The notes under the pieces were generated by a model. The model made no database searches. It had not been told where the DNA came from and worked only from the letters and a program-made list of their open reading frames with translations. 64,000 bases of DNA. Origin: Pseudomonas cremoris. GTDB lineage: Bacteria; Pseudomonadota; Gammaproteobacteria; Pseudomonadales; Pseudomonadaceae. Both the position numbers and the translations under genes were made by a program. Shown here piece by piece: positions 32,956-42,020 of the stretch (positions are counted from its first letter, which is position 1; each line of letters starts with the position of its first letter). Where the stretch lies: contig NZ_JAAXCY010000020.1 of the NCBI RefSeq assembly GCF_014230465.1, positions 4,524 through 68,523 of the forward strand, given 5' to 3'.

Positions 32956-33756
32956 ATGACCTACAGGAAGTCCCCCTTGATGAAACGAACCGTGCTCGTC
33001 CTGGCCATGCTGGCCTTGGCCGCCTGCAATACACCGGCGCGCATCGTGCCGCCGGACAGCCAGACCATCGAAGACGGCAAGCGCGCCCTCGACCAGTTGG
33101 CCCAACTGCCGCCGGTGGTGGAGCGCATCCGAATCGGCGACCAGTTGCGTATCGTGCGCGATGCCGGCGAGATGCCGACGCTGTCGGCGTTCAACGTCAG
33201 CACCATCTACGAGCTGACGCTGTACACGGTGCAGAACGACGGCAAGATCAACTACCCGTTCCTAGGGCCGATCCAGGTCGCCGGGCGCCAGCCTTCAGAG
33301 CTGGCCAAGGAGCTGACTACCCGGCTCGCCAACACCTACCGCGAACCGAGCGTGACCGTGAACATCAACCAGGCGCCGGGCAATTCGGTAATCGTCGGCG
33401 GCGCGGTGAACAACCCGACGGCGGTGCAGATCGCCACGGCCAACACCCTGGAACAAGCCATCCTCGGCGCCGGTGGGGTGAACCCGGCGGGCGATGCCAG
33501 CATGGTTGCGCTGCTGCGCGAGGATGCCCAGGGCGCTTACCGCGCCTACTTCCTGGATTTCAGCCAACTGCTCAAAACCGGCCCCAACGGGCGCAAACCC
33601 GTACGCCTGCAACGCGGTGACGTGGTGTTCGTGCCCAAGTCCAACGTCGGCGAACGCATCCAGGGCGTGGACACCTACTTGAACCAACTGATCCCGTTCA
33701 CCAAGTCCATTGGGGTTGGCTACAACTACACCCGAACCAGCGGCGGCAATAACTAA
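32956..33756 (+). CDS. pslD: Outer-membrane polysaccharide export lipoprotein (Wza family)
   Basis: A 266-residue protein with a lipoprotein signal (LVLAMLALAAC, lipid-modified Cys24), a Poly_export domain (ERIRIGDQLRIVRDAG ... DGKINYPFLGPIQVAGRQPSELAKEL, about 58-135) and a SLBB-like domain (SVIVGGAVNNPTAVQIA onward). It forms the export channel with PslE. GGAGG lies eight bases before ATG 32956; an internal ATG at 32980 also has a fair site. Confidence 0.88.
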   Translation: MTYRKSPLMKRTVLVLAMLALAACNTPARIVPPDSQTIEDGKRALDQLAQLPPVVERIRIGDQLRIVRDAGEMPTLSAFNVSTIYELTLYTVQNDGKINYPFLGPIQVAGRQPSELAKELTTRLANTYREPSVTVNINQAPGNSVIVGGAVNNPTAVQIATANTLEQAILGAGGVNPAGDASMVALLREDAQGAYRAYFLDFSQLLKTGPNGRKPVRLQRGDVVFVPKSNVGERIQGVDTYLNQLIPFTKSIGVGYNYTRTSGGNN

Positions 33757-33770
33757 AGGAGCGACATCCC

Positions 33771-35762
33771 ATGATCGAGATCCGTTCTTTTCGTGATCTT
33801 CTGCGCTTGTTCTTCATCTTCCGGCGTGAGTTCAAACTGGCGGCGATTGCGGCGCTGGTGATCATTCTGCTGGGGGCGTTCCTGCTGCCGGCCAAGTACG
33901 AATCCACTGCGCGCCTGCTGGTGAAACCGGGCCGTGATTCGACCTTGCCCATCGAGATCAGCAACCGCCAGGCGCTGGTGATGCCCAGCACCCAGCGTGA
34001 CCCGATTGTCGATGAGGAACGCCTGCTCACCGGGCGCCCGATTGTGCGCACAGTGGCCGAGCACTACCTGGAACTCATCGAAAATGCACCACCGCCGCAA
34101 GGGTTCTGGAAGCTCACCAAGCACTACGTCAAGGAGGGTATTGGCGCGGTGTTCGGCGGCGTTCGCGTGGTGCTTGAATCCATCGGCATCGTGGAAAAAA
34201 CCACGCCGGTCGAACGCCTGGCCGCCAGCCTGGAGAAAAGCTTTGAAGTGAGCCACGCCGCCGGCTCCACGGTAATGGACATCAGCTTCACCTGGGGCGA
34301 CCCGGAGATTGCCCAGGCCGTGGTCAAGGACTGGGTCGAAACCTATATCAATGAACGCACCCAGGCCCTGGGGCGCAAGAGTTTGTATGCCTTCTATGAA
34401 GGCCAGGTGAGCACCAGTGCCACCGAGATCAAGGGCTACAAGGAACAGATCCTTACGCACCTCAATGAAATCGGCGCGGCGAGCATCACCGACCGCCTGG
34501 AAGATTTGTCCGAACGCATCAACGTGCTGCGTGGCGAGACCTTCAACACCACGCGGTTGATCGCCTCTTCCGACAGTGCCATCGCCAGCACCCGCGAGCA
34601 GCTCAAGACCCAGCCCAAGGAAGTGACCACGGTGCGCCAGATCGCACTGAACCCGCAGCAACAGGACTTGCGTCGCCTGCTTAACCAGAAGTTTTTGGAA
34701 AAGGCCGACATGATGCGCACCTACACGGACAACGCGCCGCCGGTCAAAGCCCTGGATGCGTCGATCCGTGCGATGCAGGCCCAGGTCGCCAGCGAAAGCA
34801 ACACCGTGCAGGCCTCGGAAAACCGTGCGCCGAACACCCTGGAAATCCACTTGCAGCGAGTGCTGCTGGATGAGACCAGCAACAACCAGGCGCTGCGTAC
34901 CCAGCTGGTACAGCAGCAAAAACAACTGGTGAACCTGGAAACCCAACGCAAGCAAGCCCTTGAGATCGAGCCGGAATTGACGCGCCTTTCCCGCGAGCTG
35001 GGCGCCGCCGAGCGCAACTACGCGCTGTATGTGGACAACCTGGAAAAATCGCGTATCGACCGCGAGCTGGATAACAGCCAGATCAGCAACATCGCGGTGA
35101 TCGAAGAAGCCACCCTGAACCCAGGCCGCATCTTCCCGAAAACCCTGGTGATGCTGCTGTTGGCGATCCCGTTTGCCATCGTCGTCGGCCTGCTGGTGAT
35201 CTACCTGTGCTACCTGATGGATCAGCGCATCCACGACGGCGGCCTGGTGGAGCGCAAGTTCGGCCTGCGCTTGTGGACCACCCTGCCGGAGTTGGACACC
35301 ACCACCGCGCAGAGTACCAACGCGTTCAACGCAAGCATTTACCGGCTGTACAGCCTGCTCAAGCCCGACCGCATTGCCGAGCAGGGCCTGACCCTCGGGC
35401 TGACCTCGGCACGCCACGGCGAAGGCGTGACCTTTGTGGTGGAGCAGTTGCGCCAACTGCTGCTGGAGAACGGCGTGAATGTGCGGGTCGGTGGCCTGGC
35501 CCCGGCCGAGCCCGGCGAAGTGGTGCTGCTGGACGCGTCGGCCTTGCTGGCCAACCGTGAGGCATTTGTCACCCTGCGTCGTGCCGACCTGATCGCCCTG
35601 GTGGTGGAAGCGCACAAGAGCACCGTGCCGGTGGTGGAACATGCGCTGTCGATCCTCAACACCGCGTTCGGCAAGGTGGACGGCATCATCATCAACCGGC
35701 GCAAGCTGGAAGTGCCGAGCAAAGTCCTGGAAACCATCAATAAGTACCGGGGAGCGTTCTGA
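33771..35762 (+). CDS. pslE: Wzz/Wzc-type chain-length and export protein with degenerate kinase domain
   Basis: A 663-residue polysaccharide co-polymerase. A first membrane span (LAAIAALVIILLGAFLLP, about 24-41) opens the Wzz domain; a long coiled coil occupies about 200-440; the second span is TLVMLLLAIPFAIVVGLLVIYLCYL (about 460-485). The C-terminal domain resembles BY-kinases (LGLTSARHGEGVTFVVEQLRQLL) but the P-loop lacks the GKS/T signature and no tyrosine tail is present, so it should not be an active kinase. AAGGAG stands before the ATG, and its stop overlaps pslF by one base. Confidence 0.88.
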   Translation: MIEIRSFRDLLRLFFIFRREFKLAAIAALVIILLGAFLLPAKYESTARLLVKPGRDSTLPIEISNRQALVMPSTQRDPIVDEERLLTGRPIVRTVAEHYLELIENAPPPQGFWKLTKHYVKEGIGAVFGGVRVVLESIGIVEKTTPVERLAASLEKSFEVSHAAGSTVMDISFTWGDPEIAQAVVKDWVETYINERTQALGRKSLYAFYEGQVSTSATEIKGYKEQILTHLNEIGAASITDRLEDLSERINVLRGETFNTTRLIASSDSAIASTREQLKTQPKEVTTVRQIALNPQQQDLRRLLNQKFLEKADMMRTYTDNAPPVKALDASIRAMQAQVASESNTVQASENRAPNTLEIHLQRVLLDETSNNQALRTQLVQQQKQLVNLETQRKQALEIEPELTRLSRELGAAERNYALYVDNLEKSRIDRELDNSQISNIAVIEEATLNPGRIFPKTLVMLLLAIPFAIVVGLLVIYLCYLMDQRIHDGGLVERKFGLRLWTTLPELDTTTAQSTNAFNASIYRLYSLLKPDRIAEQGLTLGLTSARHGEGVTFVVEQLRQLLLENGVNVRVGGLAPAEPGEVVLLDASALLANREAFVTLRRADLIALVVEAHKSTVPVVEHALSILNTAFGKVDGIIINRRKLEVPSKVLETINKYRGAF

Positions 35763-36952
35763 TGCGTATCGCCCTGCTCGCCCCGCTGCCACCGGAAAAA
35801 AACGGCATTGCCGACTACGCGAACCATTTCCGTGAGGCACTGGAGCAGCTCGGCGTAACGGTGGTGACGCCGATGGCCGAAGTAGCGGGTAACAGCGAGG
35901 CGATCAAGCAGGCCATCGGTGGGTTTGACTGGCACTCCGTGGACCTGGTGCATGCCGAACTTGGCGGCGGGCGGCTGGGGGAATTCCTTGCCCTGCGTGA
36001 GCTGCGCAAGGCCTACCCGCAGTTGCCGCTAACGGCCACCGTGCATGATCCCGAGCGCATCGTGTGGCGCCGTGAACACCTGCCCTTTCCACTGAACCTG
36101 CTGGAGCGTCTGCCCAGCCCGTTGCCGCAGGCAGCGGTCGTGCTGGCCGACCCACTGACCCTGCGCGAAGAACGCCACGTCGCCAAAGGCCTGACCCGCT
36201 TGGTCACCCTCACCCGCCTGGGTGCCGATTGCCTGAGCCAACGCATGCAGTTGCCGCCTGGCAAAGTGGCGGTGATCAACCACGCCAACCTGGCGATTGC
36301 ACCGGCACCGTTGCCGCCCCTCGACACCCTGCGCTTGCTGTACTTTGGGTTTATCTACCGAGGCAAAGGCATCGAGGATCTGGTGCAGGCCTTGGCCAAT
36401 GCATTCGAAAAAGCCCCCGAACTGCGCGACCGCGTGCGGCTGACCCTGGCCGGCGGTACCGCTGCGGAAATGGCCTTTGGCGCGGGGGGTAACTACCTGG
36501 AGCAGCTCAACAGCCAAATCGCCGCACTGGGCCTGACCGATTCCATCGACTGGCGGCTGAACCTGCCGGCGGATGAAATCGCACAAACTATCCAGGCCCA
36601 CCATGTGATGGTGCTGCCATACCGCGAATCGAAAAAACTCGGCCTGTTGGGACGCCAGCGCGGCACCAGTGGTGCGCTGTCTTGGGCTGCCGCTTGTGGG
36701 CGGGGCGCGATCACCTCCGATGCGCGCGCATTTGCCGAAGAAGTCGCCAGCGGCAACGGCGCCATTTACCCCGAAGGTGATGTGGCCGCCTTGAGCGAAC
36801 AGATTTTGCGCCTGGCGCGCACGCCGCTGCTGGCCCGGGACTGGGCCGAGCGCGCCGGTGAAATCGGCCGCGAACGCCTGTGGCCGTTGACCGCGCTGAA
36901 GTTCAAGCAGCTCTTCGAACAGGCCATTGCAGGAGCCCCTTATGGCGCGTAA
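35762..36952 (+). CDS. pslF: Glycosyltransferase family 4 protein
   Basis: A 396-residue GT-B transferase. The N-terminus RIALLAPLPPEKNGIADYANHFREAL is a typical GT4 acceptor-domain start. The C-terminal donor domain carries LLYFGFIYRGKGIEDLVQAL and LPYRESKKLGLLGRQRGTSGAL. Coupled to pslE by a TGATG overlap, and overlapping pslG by eleven bases. Confidence 0.86.
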   Translation: MRIALLAPLPPEKNGIADYANHFREALEQLGVTVVTPMAEVAGNSEAIKQAIGGFDWHSVDLVHAELGGGRLGEFLALRELRKAYPQLPLTATVHDPERIVWRREHLPFPLNLLERLPSPLPQAAVVLADPLTLREERHVAKGLTRLVTLTRLGADCLSQRMQLPPGKVAVINHANLAIAPAPLPPLDTLRLLYFGFIYRGKGIEDLVQALANAFEKAPELRDRVRLTLAGGTAAEMAFGAGGNYLEQLNSQIAALGLTDSIDWRLNLPADEIAQTIQAHHVMVLPYRESKKLGLLGRQRGTSGALSWAAACGRGAITSDARAFAEEVASGNGAIYPEGDVAALSEQILRLARTPLLARDWAERAGEIGRERLWPLTALKFKQLFEQAIAGAPYGA

Positions 36953-38270
36953 ACCCACCTTTCTTGCGACCCTTGCGGTGGTTGCCGTACTGGGCGTTAC
37001 CGCGTTCCTGTGGGGGCGCCCGGCCGACGCCGAGAACCATGTGCTCAAGGGCAGCAAGGTGGTGGTGTGGAAGGATTTCCTGGGGGTGAACGCGCAGTTC
37101 CTGTGGTTCAGCCCCCAGCGTTACCAGATGCAGATCGACCGCCTCAAGGCCCTTGGGCTGGAGTGGGTGCGCCTCGATTTGCACTGGGATCAACTGGAGC
37201 CGGTGGAGAACCAGTACCAGGTCGCCACCCTGGACCAACTGGTGGGCAACCTGCAGAGCAACCAGCTCAAGTCGGTGTTTTACCTGGTGGGCTCGGCGTC
37301 CTTCGCCACCACCGCGCCGCCGGGTGCGCCTTATCAGGACCAGTACCCGCCCAAGGACCCGAGCGTATTCGCCACCCGCATGGCGCTGCTGTCCCAGCGC
37401 TATCCCAGCGTCGATGCGTGGCAGGTATGGAACGAGCCAAACCTGCTGGGCTTCTGGCGCCCAGTGGCCGACCCCGCTGGTTTCGCCGCACTGTTGACCG
37501 CCACGGCGGGCGCCTTGCGCGGGGTGAATCCCACAAAACCGGTGGTCGCCGCCGGCATGGCCTTCTTCAGCGAAATGCCCAACGGCCAGACCATGTTCGA
37601 CGCCCTCGGCGCCCTGGGCGTCGCGAGCCTGAACACGGTGATTTCCTATCACCCCTACACCCAACTGCCCGAGGGTAACGACCCGGCTAACCTGGACTTT
37701 ATCGCCAAGACCACCACGCTCAACCAGGCCCTGCGCAACGGCGGCGTGCAAACGCTGTGGAGCACCGAGTGGGGCTGGTCCACTTACCCAGGCCCCAAGG
37801 ACGCGCAGGACATCATCACCCAACAAGGCCAGGCCGATTACATCGTGCGGCGCCTGGCGCTGATGAGTGCGATGGATTTCGACCGGATCTTCCTGTTCAC
37901 CTTGAGCGACCTGGACCAGCGCGCCAGCGTGCGTGACCAGTTCTACGGCTTGCTCGACATCGACGCCAACCCCAAGCCTGCGTACACCGCGCTGAAAAAT
38001 TTCCTCGATGTCAGTGGCCCGCAACTCACCCCCGGCGACCCACCGCAGGCCGACCAATTGCCTGACGGCCTGTTCAGCATCGGCTGGAGCCGCGCCGACG
38101 GCAAAAAACTCTGGTTCTTCTGGTCGGCCGAGGGCGGCAACGCGCACTTGCCCGGGCTATCAAGTGCCACCTTGTACGACCCGTTGCGCAGCACGCAAAC
38201 CCCTGTCAGTGGCAGCGATGGGCTGACCGTCGCGGTAAAACCGAACCTGCAAATTCTGGTATGGGAGTAG
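36942..38270 (+). CDS. pslG: Psl glycoside hydrolase (GH39-type endoglycosidase)
   Basis: A 442-residue TIM-barrel hydrolase with an N-terminal membrane anchor (FLATLAVVAVLGVTAFLWG). WQVWNEPN puts the acid/base at Glu165 and LWSTEWGW puts the nucleophile at Glu276. These are the same numbers and the same length I recall for P. aeruginosa PslG. It cuts Psl chains and affects biofilm release. AGGAG stands six bases before ATG 36942; the start lies inside the end of pslF. Confidence 0.93.
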   Translation: MARKPTFLATLAVVAVLGVTAFLWGRPADAENHVLKGSKVVVWKDFLGVNAQFLWFSPQRYQMQIDRLKALGLEWVRLDLHWDQLEPVENQYQVATLDQLVGNLQSNQLKSVFYLVGSASFATTAPPGAPYQDQYPPKDPSVFATRMALLSQRYPSVDAWQVWNEPNLLGFWRPVADPAGFAALLTATAGALRGVNPTKPVVAAGMAFFSEMPNGQTMFDALGALGVASLNTVISYHPYTQLPEGNDPANLDFIAKTTTLNQALRNGGVQTLWSTEWGWSTYPGPKDAQDIITQQGQADYIVRRLALMSAMDFDRIFLFTLSDLDQRASVRDQFYGLLDIDANPKPAYTALKNFLDVSGPQLTPGDPPQADQLPDGLFSIGWSRADGKKLWFFWSAEGGNAHLPGLSSATLYDPLRSTQTPVSGSDGLTVAVKPNLQILVWE

Positions 38271-38278
38271 AGCCTGCC

Positions 38279-39496
38279 ATGCGCATTTTATGGATCCTGC
38301 CCTACTCGCCCTGGCCTGCCACCAGCGGCGGCAAGACGCGCCAGTTCCACCTGCTGCGCAGCCTGGCTGCGCGCGGGCATCGCATCACCTTGCTGCTGCA
38401 TGACAAACACCCGGTGTCGCCCACCGACCGCCAGGTGCTGGAAGCGTTTCTGGAGCAAGTGATCATCCTGCCGCGTCGCCCCTTGCGCAGCTATAAAACC
38501 CTGCTGGCCGGGTTGTTTGCGCCCTACCCATTGCTGGCGAGTGTGAATGGCCTGTCGGGAGCATTGCAGGACACCTTCAACCAGTTGCTGGACGAGCATT
38601 GGGACGTGGTGCAGATCGAGCACAGCTACACCTTCCAACCTTACGAGGACGTGCTGGCGCGCCAATCCCAGCCATTCGTGCTGACCGAACACAACGTCGA
38701 ATCGGCCCTCGGCGCCGCGACCTATGACCGTTTGCCGGGCTGGGCGCTGCCGTTCATTCGCTACGATCAGTGGCGCTACTCGCGGTGGGAACGCCGGGTG
38801 ATGCGTCAAGCCGCACACGTGGTGGCAGTGACCGACAGCGATGCGCAAGTGCTGGCAACCATCGCCGGCAAACCAGTATCGGTGGTGGTCAATGGCGTGG
38901 ACTGTGATCACTTCGCTGCGGCCCAGCCCGACCCTTCGACACGCCGTGTGCTGTTCCTCGGCAACTACGAATACGCACCCAATGTGGACGCCATCGAGTG
39001 GGCACTGGACGAGATTCTGCCCAAGGTTTGGGCGCGCTGCCCGGACGCGCGCATGAGCGTGTGTGGCTTCGGCATGCCGGGCAGTTGGCGTGAGCGCTGG
39101 AAAGACCCACGTATCGAGTGGCAAGGTTTTGTGCCGAACCTGTTGGACCTGCAATCGAGCAGTTCGGTGTTCCTCGCGCCGTTGCGCCATGGCGGTGGCT
39201 CCAAGTTGAAAGTGCTTGAAGCCCTGGCCGCCGGCCTGCCGCTGGCGAGTACCGAGCAAGGTGTCTCAGGCTTGGATTTGGTGGAAGGCTTGGACTACTT
39301 GGGCGGCCAGACTGCCGCCAGCCTGGCGGACTCAGTGGTACGCCTGCTGCAATTTCCCGAGGCTGCCGCGCCTATGGGCGAAGCCGGCCGTGCCTACGTG
39401 CGCCGCGCCCATGACTGGAGCGTTGCCGCCAGCCAATTGGAACAGGTATATGCGACCCTGGCACCGTTGAATCAAAAGGAGCCCGCATGCGTATAG
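38279..39496 (+). CDS. pslH: Glycosyltransferase family 4 protein
   Basis: A 405-residue GT-B transferase: MRILWILPYSPWPATSGGKTRQFHLLRSL at the start, VLFLGNYEYAPNVDAIEWAL opening the donor domain, and FLAPLRHGGGSKLKVLEALAAGLPLASTEQG as the E-x7-E-like donor-sugar site. GGGAG lies 11 bases before ATG 38279. The gene overlaps pslI by ten bases. Confidence 0.86.
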   Translation: MRILWILPYSPWPATSGGKTRQFHLLRSLAARGHRITLLLHDKHPVSPTDRQVLEAFLEQVIILPRRPLRSYKTLLAGLFAPYPLLASVNGLSGALQDTFNQLLDEHWDVVQIEHSYTFQPYEDVLARQSQPFVLTEHNVESALGAATYDRLPGWALPFIRYDQWRYSRWERRVMRQAAHVVAVTDSDAQVLATIAGKPVSVVVNGVDCDHFAAAQPDPSTRRVLFLGNYEYAPNVDAIEWALDEILPKVWARCPDARMSVCGFGMPGSWRERWKDPRIEWQGFVPNLLDLQSSSSVFLAPLRHGGGSKLKVLEALAAGLPLASTEQGVSGLDLVEGLDYLGGQTAASLADSVVRLLQFPEAAAPMGEAGRAYVRRAHDWSVAASQLEQVYATLAPLNQKEPACV

Positions 39497-40590
39497 GCCT
39501 GGACTACCGCACCGTCGGCACCTCACCGCAATCGGGGATCAGTCGCCAGGTGTACGCGCTGGAAGCGGGCTTGCGGGCCTTACCCAACGTCGAGCTTGAA
39601 CGCTTTACCGTGGCGCCCCTGGGCGACGAAACCCGCTTGCAGGCCCATTGCCCGGCGTGGGGTTGCGCCAAGACCGCGATGCACCAGCCACACCATCGCC
39701 TGCGCTACGAGGCCGGTTTTTTGCCACGCGCATTGCGCGAGCAGCACATCGACCTGTACATCAGCACCTTCAACATGGGCCTGCCGCTGGCGCCCAAGCC
39801 AAAGGGTTTGCGCACCGTGGTGCTGCTGCATGACCTGTTCCAGATCACCTTGAACAATTACCACGCCAACCGCATGAAGGCGCTGATCTACAAGACCAGC
39901 GATCGCCTGTCGATTGCCTGGGCCGTGCACAGCGCCGACCGCGTATGGACGCCGTCGCAGTACAGCGCCGACGAAACCGCGCGGTTGTTTCCCAAGGCAG
40001 CAGGCAAGATTCGCGTGCTGCCCAACCAGGTCGACGGGTTTTTCGAGCTGCCCGCGGAGATCAGCGCACGCCAGTTACCTGAGCGTTATTGGTTGCTGGT
40101 GGGCACCCGCGAGTTGCGCAAGAACGTGCCCTTCCTGGTGGACGCCTGGCAGCAGGCGCGCAGCCAATCCCCCGAAATACCCGAGTTGGTGCTGGTGGGT
40201 AGCCTGGAGCATTTGCCTGAAGCCCAGCGCACGTTGCCTGGGATTCGCGCGTTGAGTGGCGTGTCGGATGCCGAACTGCACGCGGTGTATCGCCAGGCGT
40301 CGCGCCTGTGGCAACCGTCCTATGCCGAAGGTTTTGGCTTGCCGGTGATCGAAGCCCTTAGCGTCGGTACGCCGGTGGCGGTGGCCAGCGGTACCTCACT
40401 GGACGAAATCACTCCGCCGTCAGCGCCACGCTTCTCGCCCACCGATGGTGCGGCGCTGGTGCAGTTGATGCTCAGCCTGGCCGCACGCCCGGATGCAGAA
40501 TCACCCGAGCAACATAGGTTGTGGGCAGAGCGCTTCAACCAGCACGCCTACCGCCAACGCCTGGCCGAACTGATTGAGGAGCTGACGTGA
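39487..40590 (+). CDS. pslI: Glycosyltransferase family 4 protein
   Basis: A 367-residue GT-B transferase: MRIGLDYRTVGTSPQSGISRQVYALEAGL at the N-terminus and LWQPSYAEGFGLPVIEALSVGTPVAVASGTSLDEI in the donor domain (E-x7-E motif). AAGGAG is six bases before ATG 39487. The 367-residue length matches PslI as I remember it. Confidence 0.86.
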   Translation: MRIGLDYRTVGTSPQSGISRQVYALEAGLRALPNVELERFTVAPLGDETRLQAHCPAWGCAKTAMHQPHHRLRYEAGFLPRALREQHIDLYISTFNMGLPLAPKPKGLRTVVLLHDLFQITLNNYHANRMKALIYKTSDRLSIAWAVHSADRVWTPSQYSADETARLFPKAAGKIRVLPNQVDGFFELPAEISARQLPERYWLLVGTRELRKNVPFLVDAWQQARSQSPEIPELVLVGSLEHLPEAQRTLPGIRALSGVSDAELHAVYRQASRLWQPSYAEGFGLPVIEALSVGTPVAVASGTSLDEITPPSAPRFSPTDGAALVQLMLSLAARPDAESPEQHRLWAERFNQHAYRQRLAELIEELT

Positions 40591-42020
40591 GAGTGAATTT
40601 GGCAAGCGTCGTCGCGATCCTGTTCGGCCTGCTGTTTGGTGCGCTGGCCCTATTGCTGTCACCGGCCAAGGCGTTCCTTGCCGTGATCGGCCTGGCGGGG
40701 GCGGTGACTATTCTGCGCTTTCCGTTCTGGGGCCTGTTGCTGTTTGCCGTCATGGCGACATTCATGCCGTACTCAACGGTCAACCTGGGTATTCGTACCA
40801 CGGTGAGCGAGGCGATCCTGGCCCTGACCTGGGGCGCCGTGGTGTGGCACCGGTTTTTGTCGCGTATGCCCGATGGGACGCCGTTCGCCCGGCGCCCCAC
40901 CGACCAGATGCTGTTGTGGTTGATGCTGTTCAGCGTGTTCCCCTTCATCGTCGGCCAGGTGATCACCCACGCCGACAGCAGCGGCGTGGCGAACTGGCTG
41001 CGCTGGTTGCTGAACCTGTCGGGGGTGTTCCTCGCCGCCCAGTTGTTGGTGGACCGCAAGCACCGCGAATCCCTGGTGATTGCCCTGCTGCTCGGCACCC
41101 TCGCAATGCTGGTGCTGTCGATTGCAGTGTTCGTGTACACCCGCTCGGGCGCGGGCATCGCGCCGATCCTGGGGTTGTTCAACTACGCCAACTTCGAGAC
41201 CTTGAAATTCGGCCTGGAGGCGATGTCCCCGCGCATGGGCTCGCCCTGGACCCACCCCAATGCCATCGGCGGGATCATGGCGCTGCTGTTGCCCTTGGCG
41301 TTCTGCTACGGCATGACCGAACAAGGCTGGAAACGCGCGCTGGGTTTGGGCGTGGCGTGCCTGGGGGCGGCGGCATTGCTGTTGGCCAGTAGCCGTGGTG
41401 CCATGGTCAGCCTGGCGTTGGTATTGTTGTGGATGGCCTCGCGGCGCGTGCCTTACACCGGCCGCCTGCTGATGATCGGCGCGGCGCTGACAGTGGCGCT
41501 GGTGATGGCGTACCCACCGTTGCAGGAGCGTCTGGCGACGATTTTCTCGTCGGACAACGCCAGTACCGAGGTGCGTTTCGACGAGTACCGCATGTTCCCC
41601 CAAGCGGTGGCGGCGTATCCGCTGGGCATCGGCTTCAAGGTCGACCCACCGGTGCCGGGCACCCATCTGTTGGGGATTTCCAACCTGTGGCTGAACTACA
41701 TCTACAAGATCGGCATTGTCGGCATGCTGTTCTTCGTCGCGGTGACGGTGCGCTGGTGGCGTGAGGCGCGTCCGGAGAAAGGCCCGATCCGCCTGACCCA
41801 GGACAACGCGCTGTGGCTGGGTACCACAGCGGGGATTCTGTCGGCGCTGGTCAGTGGCCTGTTCGACCACTACTTCAGCTTTGCGGTGGTGATGGTGGCG
41901 CTGTTCTGGTTGATGGTGGGGATCAATGTGCTGGAGGCGCGGCGCTTGTTCCCGGCGCGGCTGCGCCAGGTCAAGCGCGTGGATGTGGCCGAGCCGCTGC
42001 CCGATGGCGTGCGCCACTGA
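40587..42020 (+). CDS. pslJ: Wzy/O-antigen-ligase-like membrane polymerase
   Basis: A 477-residue polytopic protein with about eleven spans and the large periplasmic loop typical of Wzy/WaaL proteins (about 300-380, with FDEYRMFPQAVAAYPLGIGF). It probably polymerises or transfers Psl repeat units on the periplasmic side. GTG start at 40587 with GAGGAG five bases upstream, overlapping the pslI stop by four bases. Confidence 0.85.
   Translation: MRVNLASVVAILFGLLFGALALLLSPAKAFLAVIGLAGAVTILRFPFWGLLLFAVMATFMPYSTVNLGIRTTVSEAILALTWGAVVWHRFLSRMPDGTPFARRPTDQMLLWLMLFSVFPFIVGQVITHADSSGVANWLRWLLNLSGVFLAAQLLVDRKHRESLVIALLLGTLAMLVLSIAVFVYTRSGAGIAPILGLFNYANFETLKFGLEAMSPRMGSPWTHPNAIGGIMALLLPLAFCYGMTEQGWKRALGLGVACLGAAALLLASSRGAMVSLALVLLWMASRRVPYTGRLLMIGAALTVALVMAYPPLQERLATIFSSDNASTEVRFDEYRMFPQAVAAYPLGIGFKVDPPVPGTHLLGISNLWLNYIYKIGIVGMLFFVAVTVRWWREARPEKGPIRLTQDNALWLGTTAGILSALVSGLFDHYFSFAVVMVALFWLMVGINVLEARRLFPARLRQVKRVDVAEPLPDGVRH

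Noticed and set aside
33753..35840. Long minus-strand open frame opposite pslE
   Set aside because: His/Gln-rich antisense shadow of a gene with clear family features and operon position.
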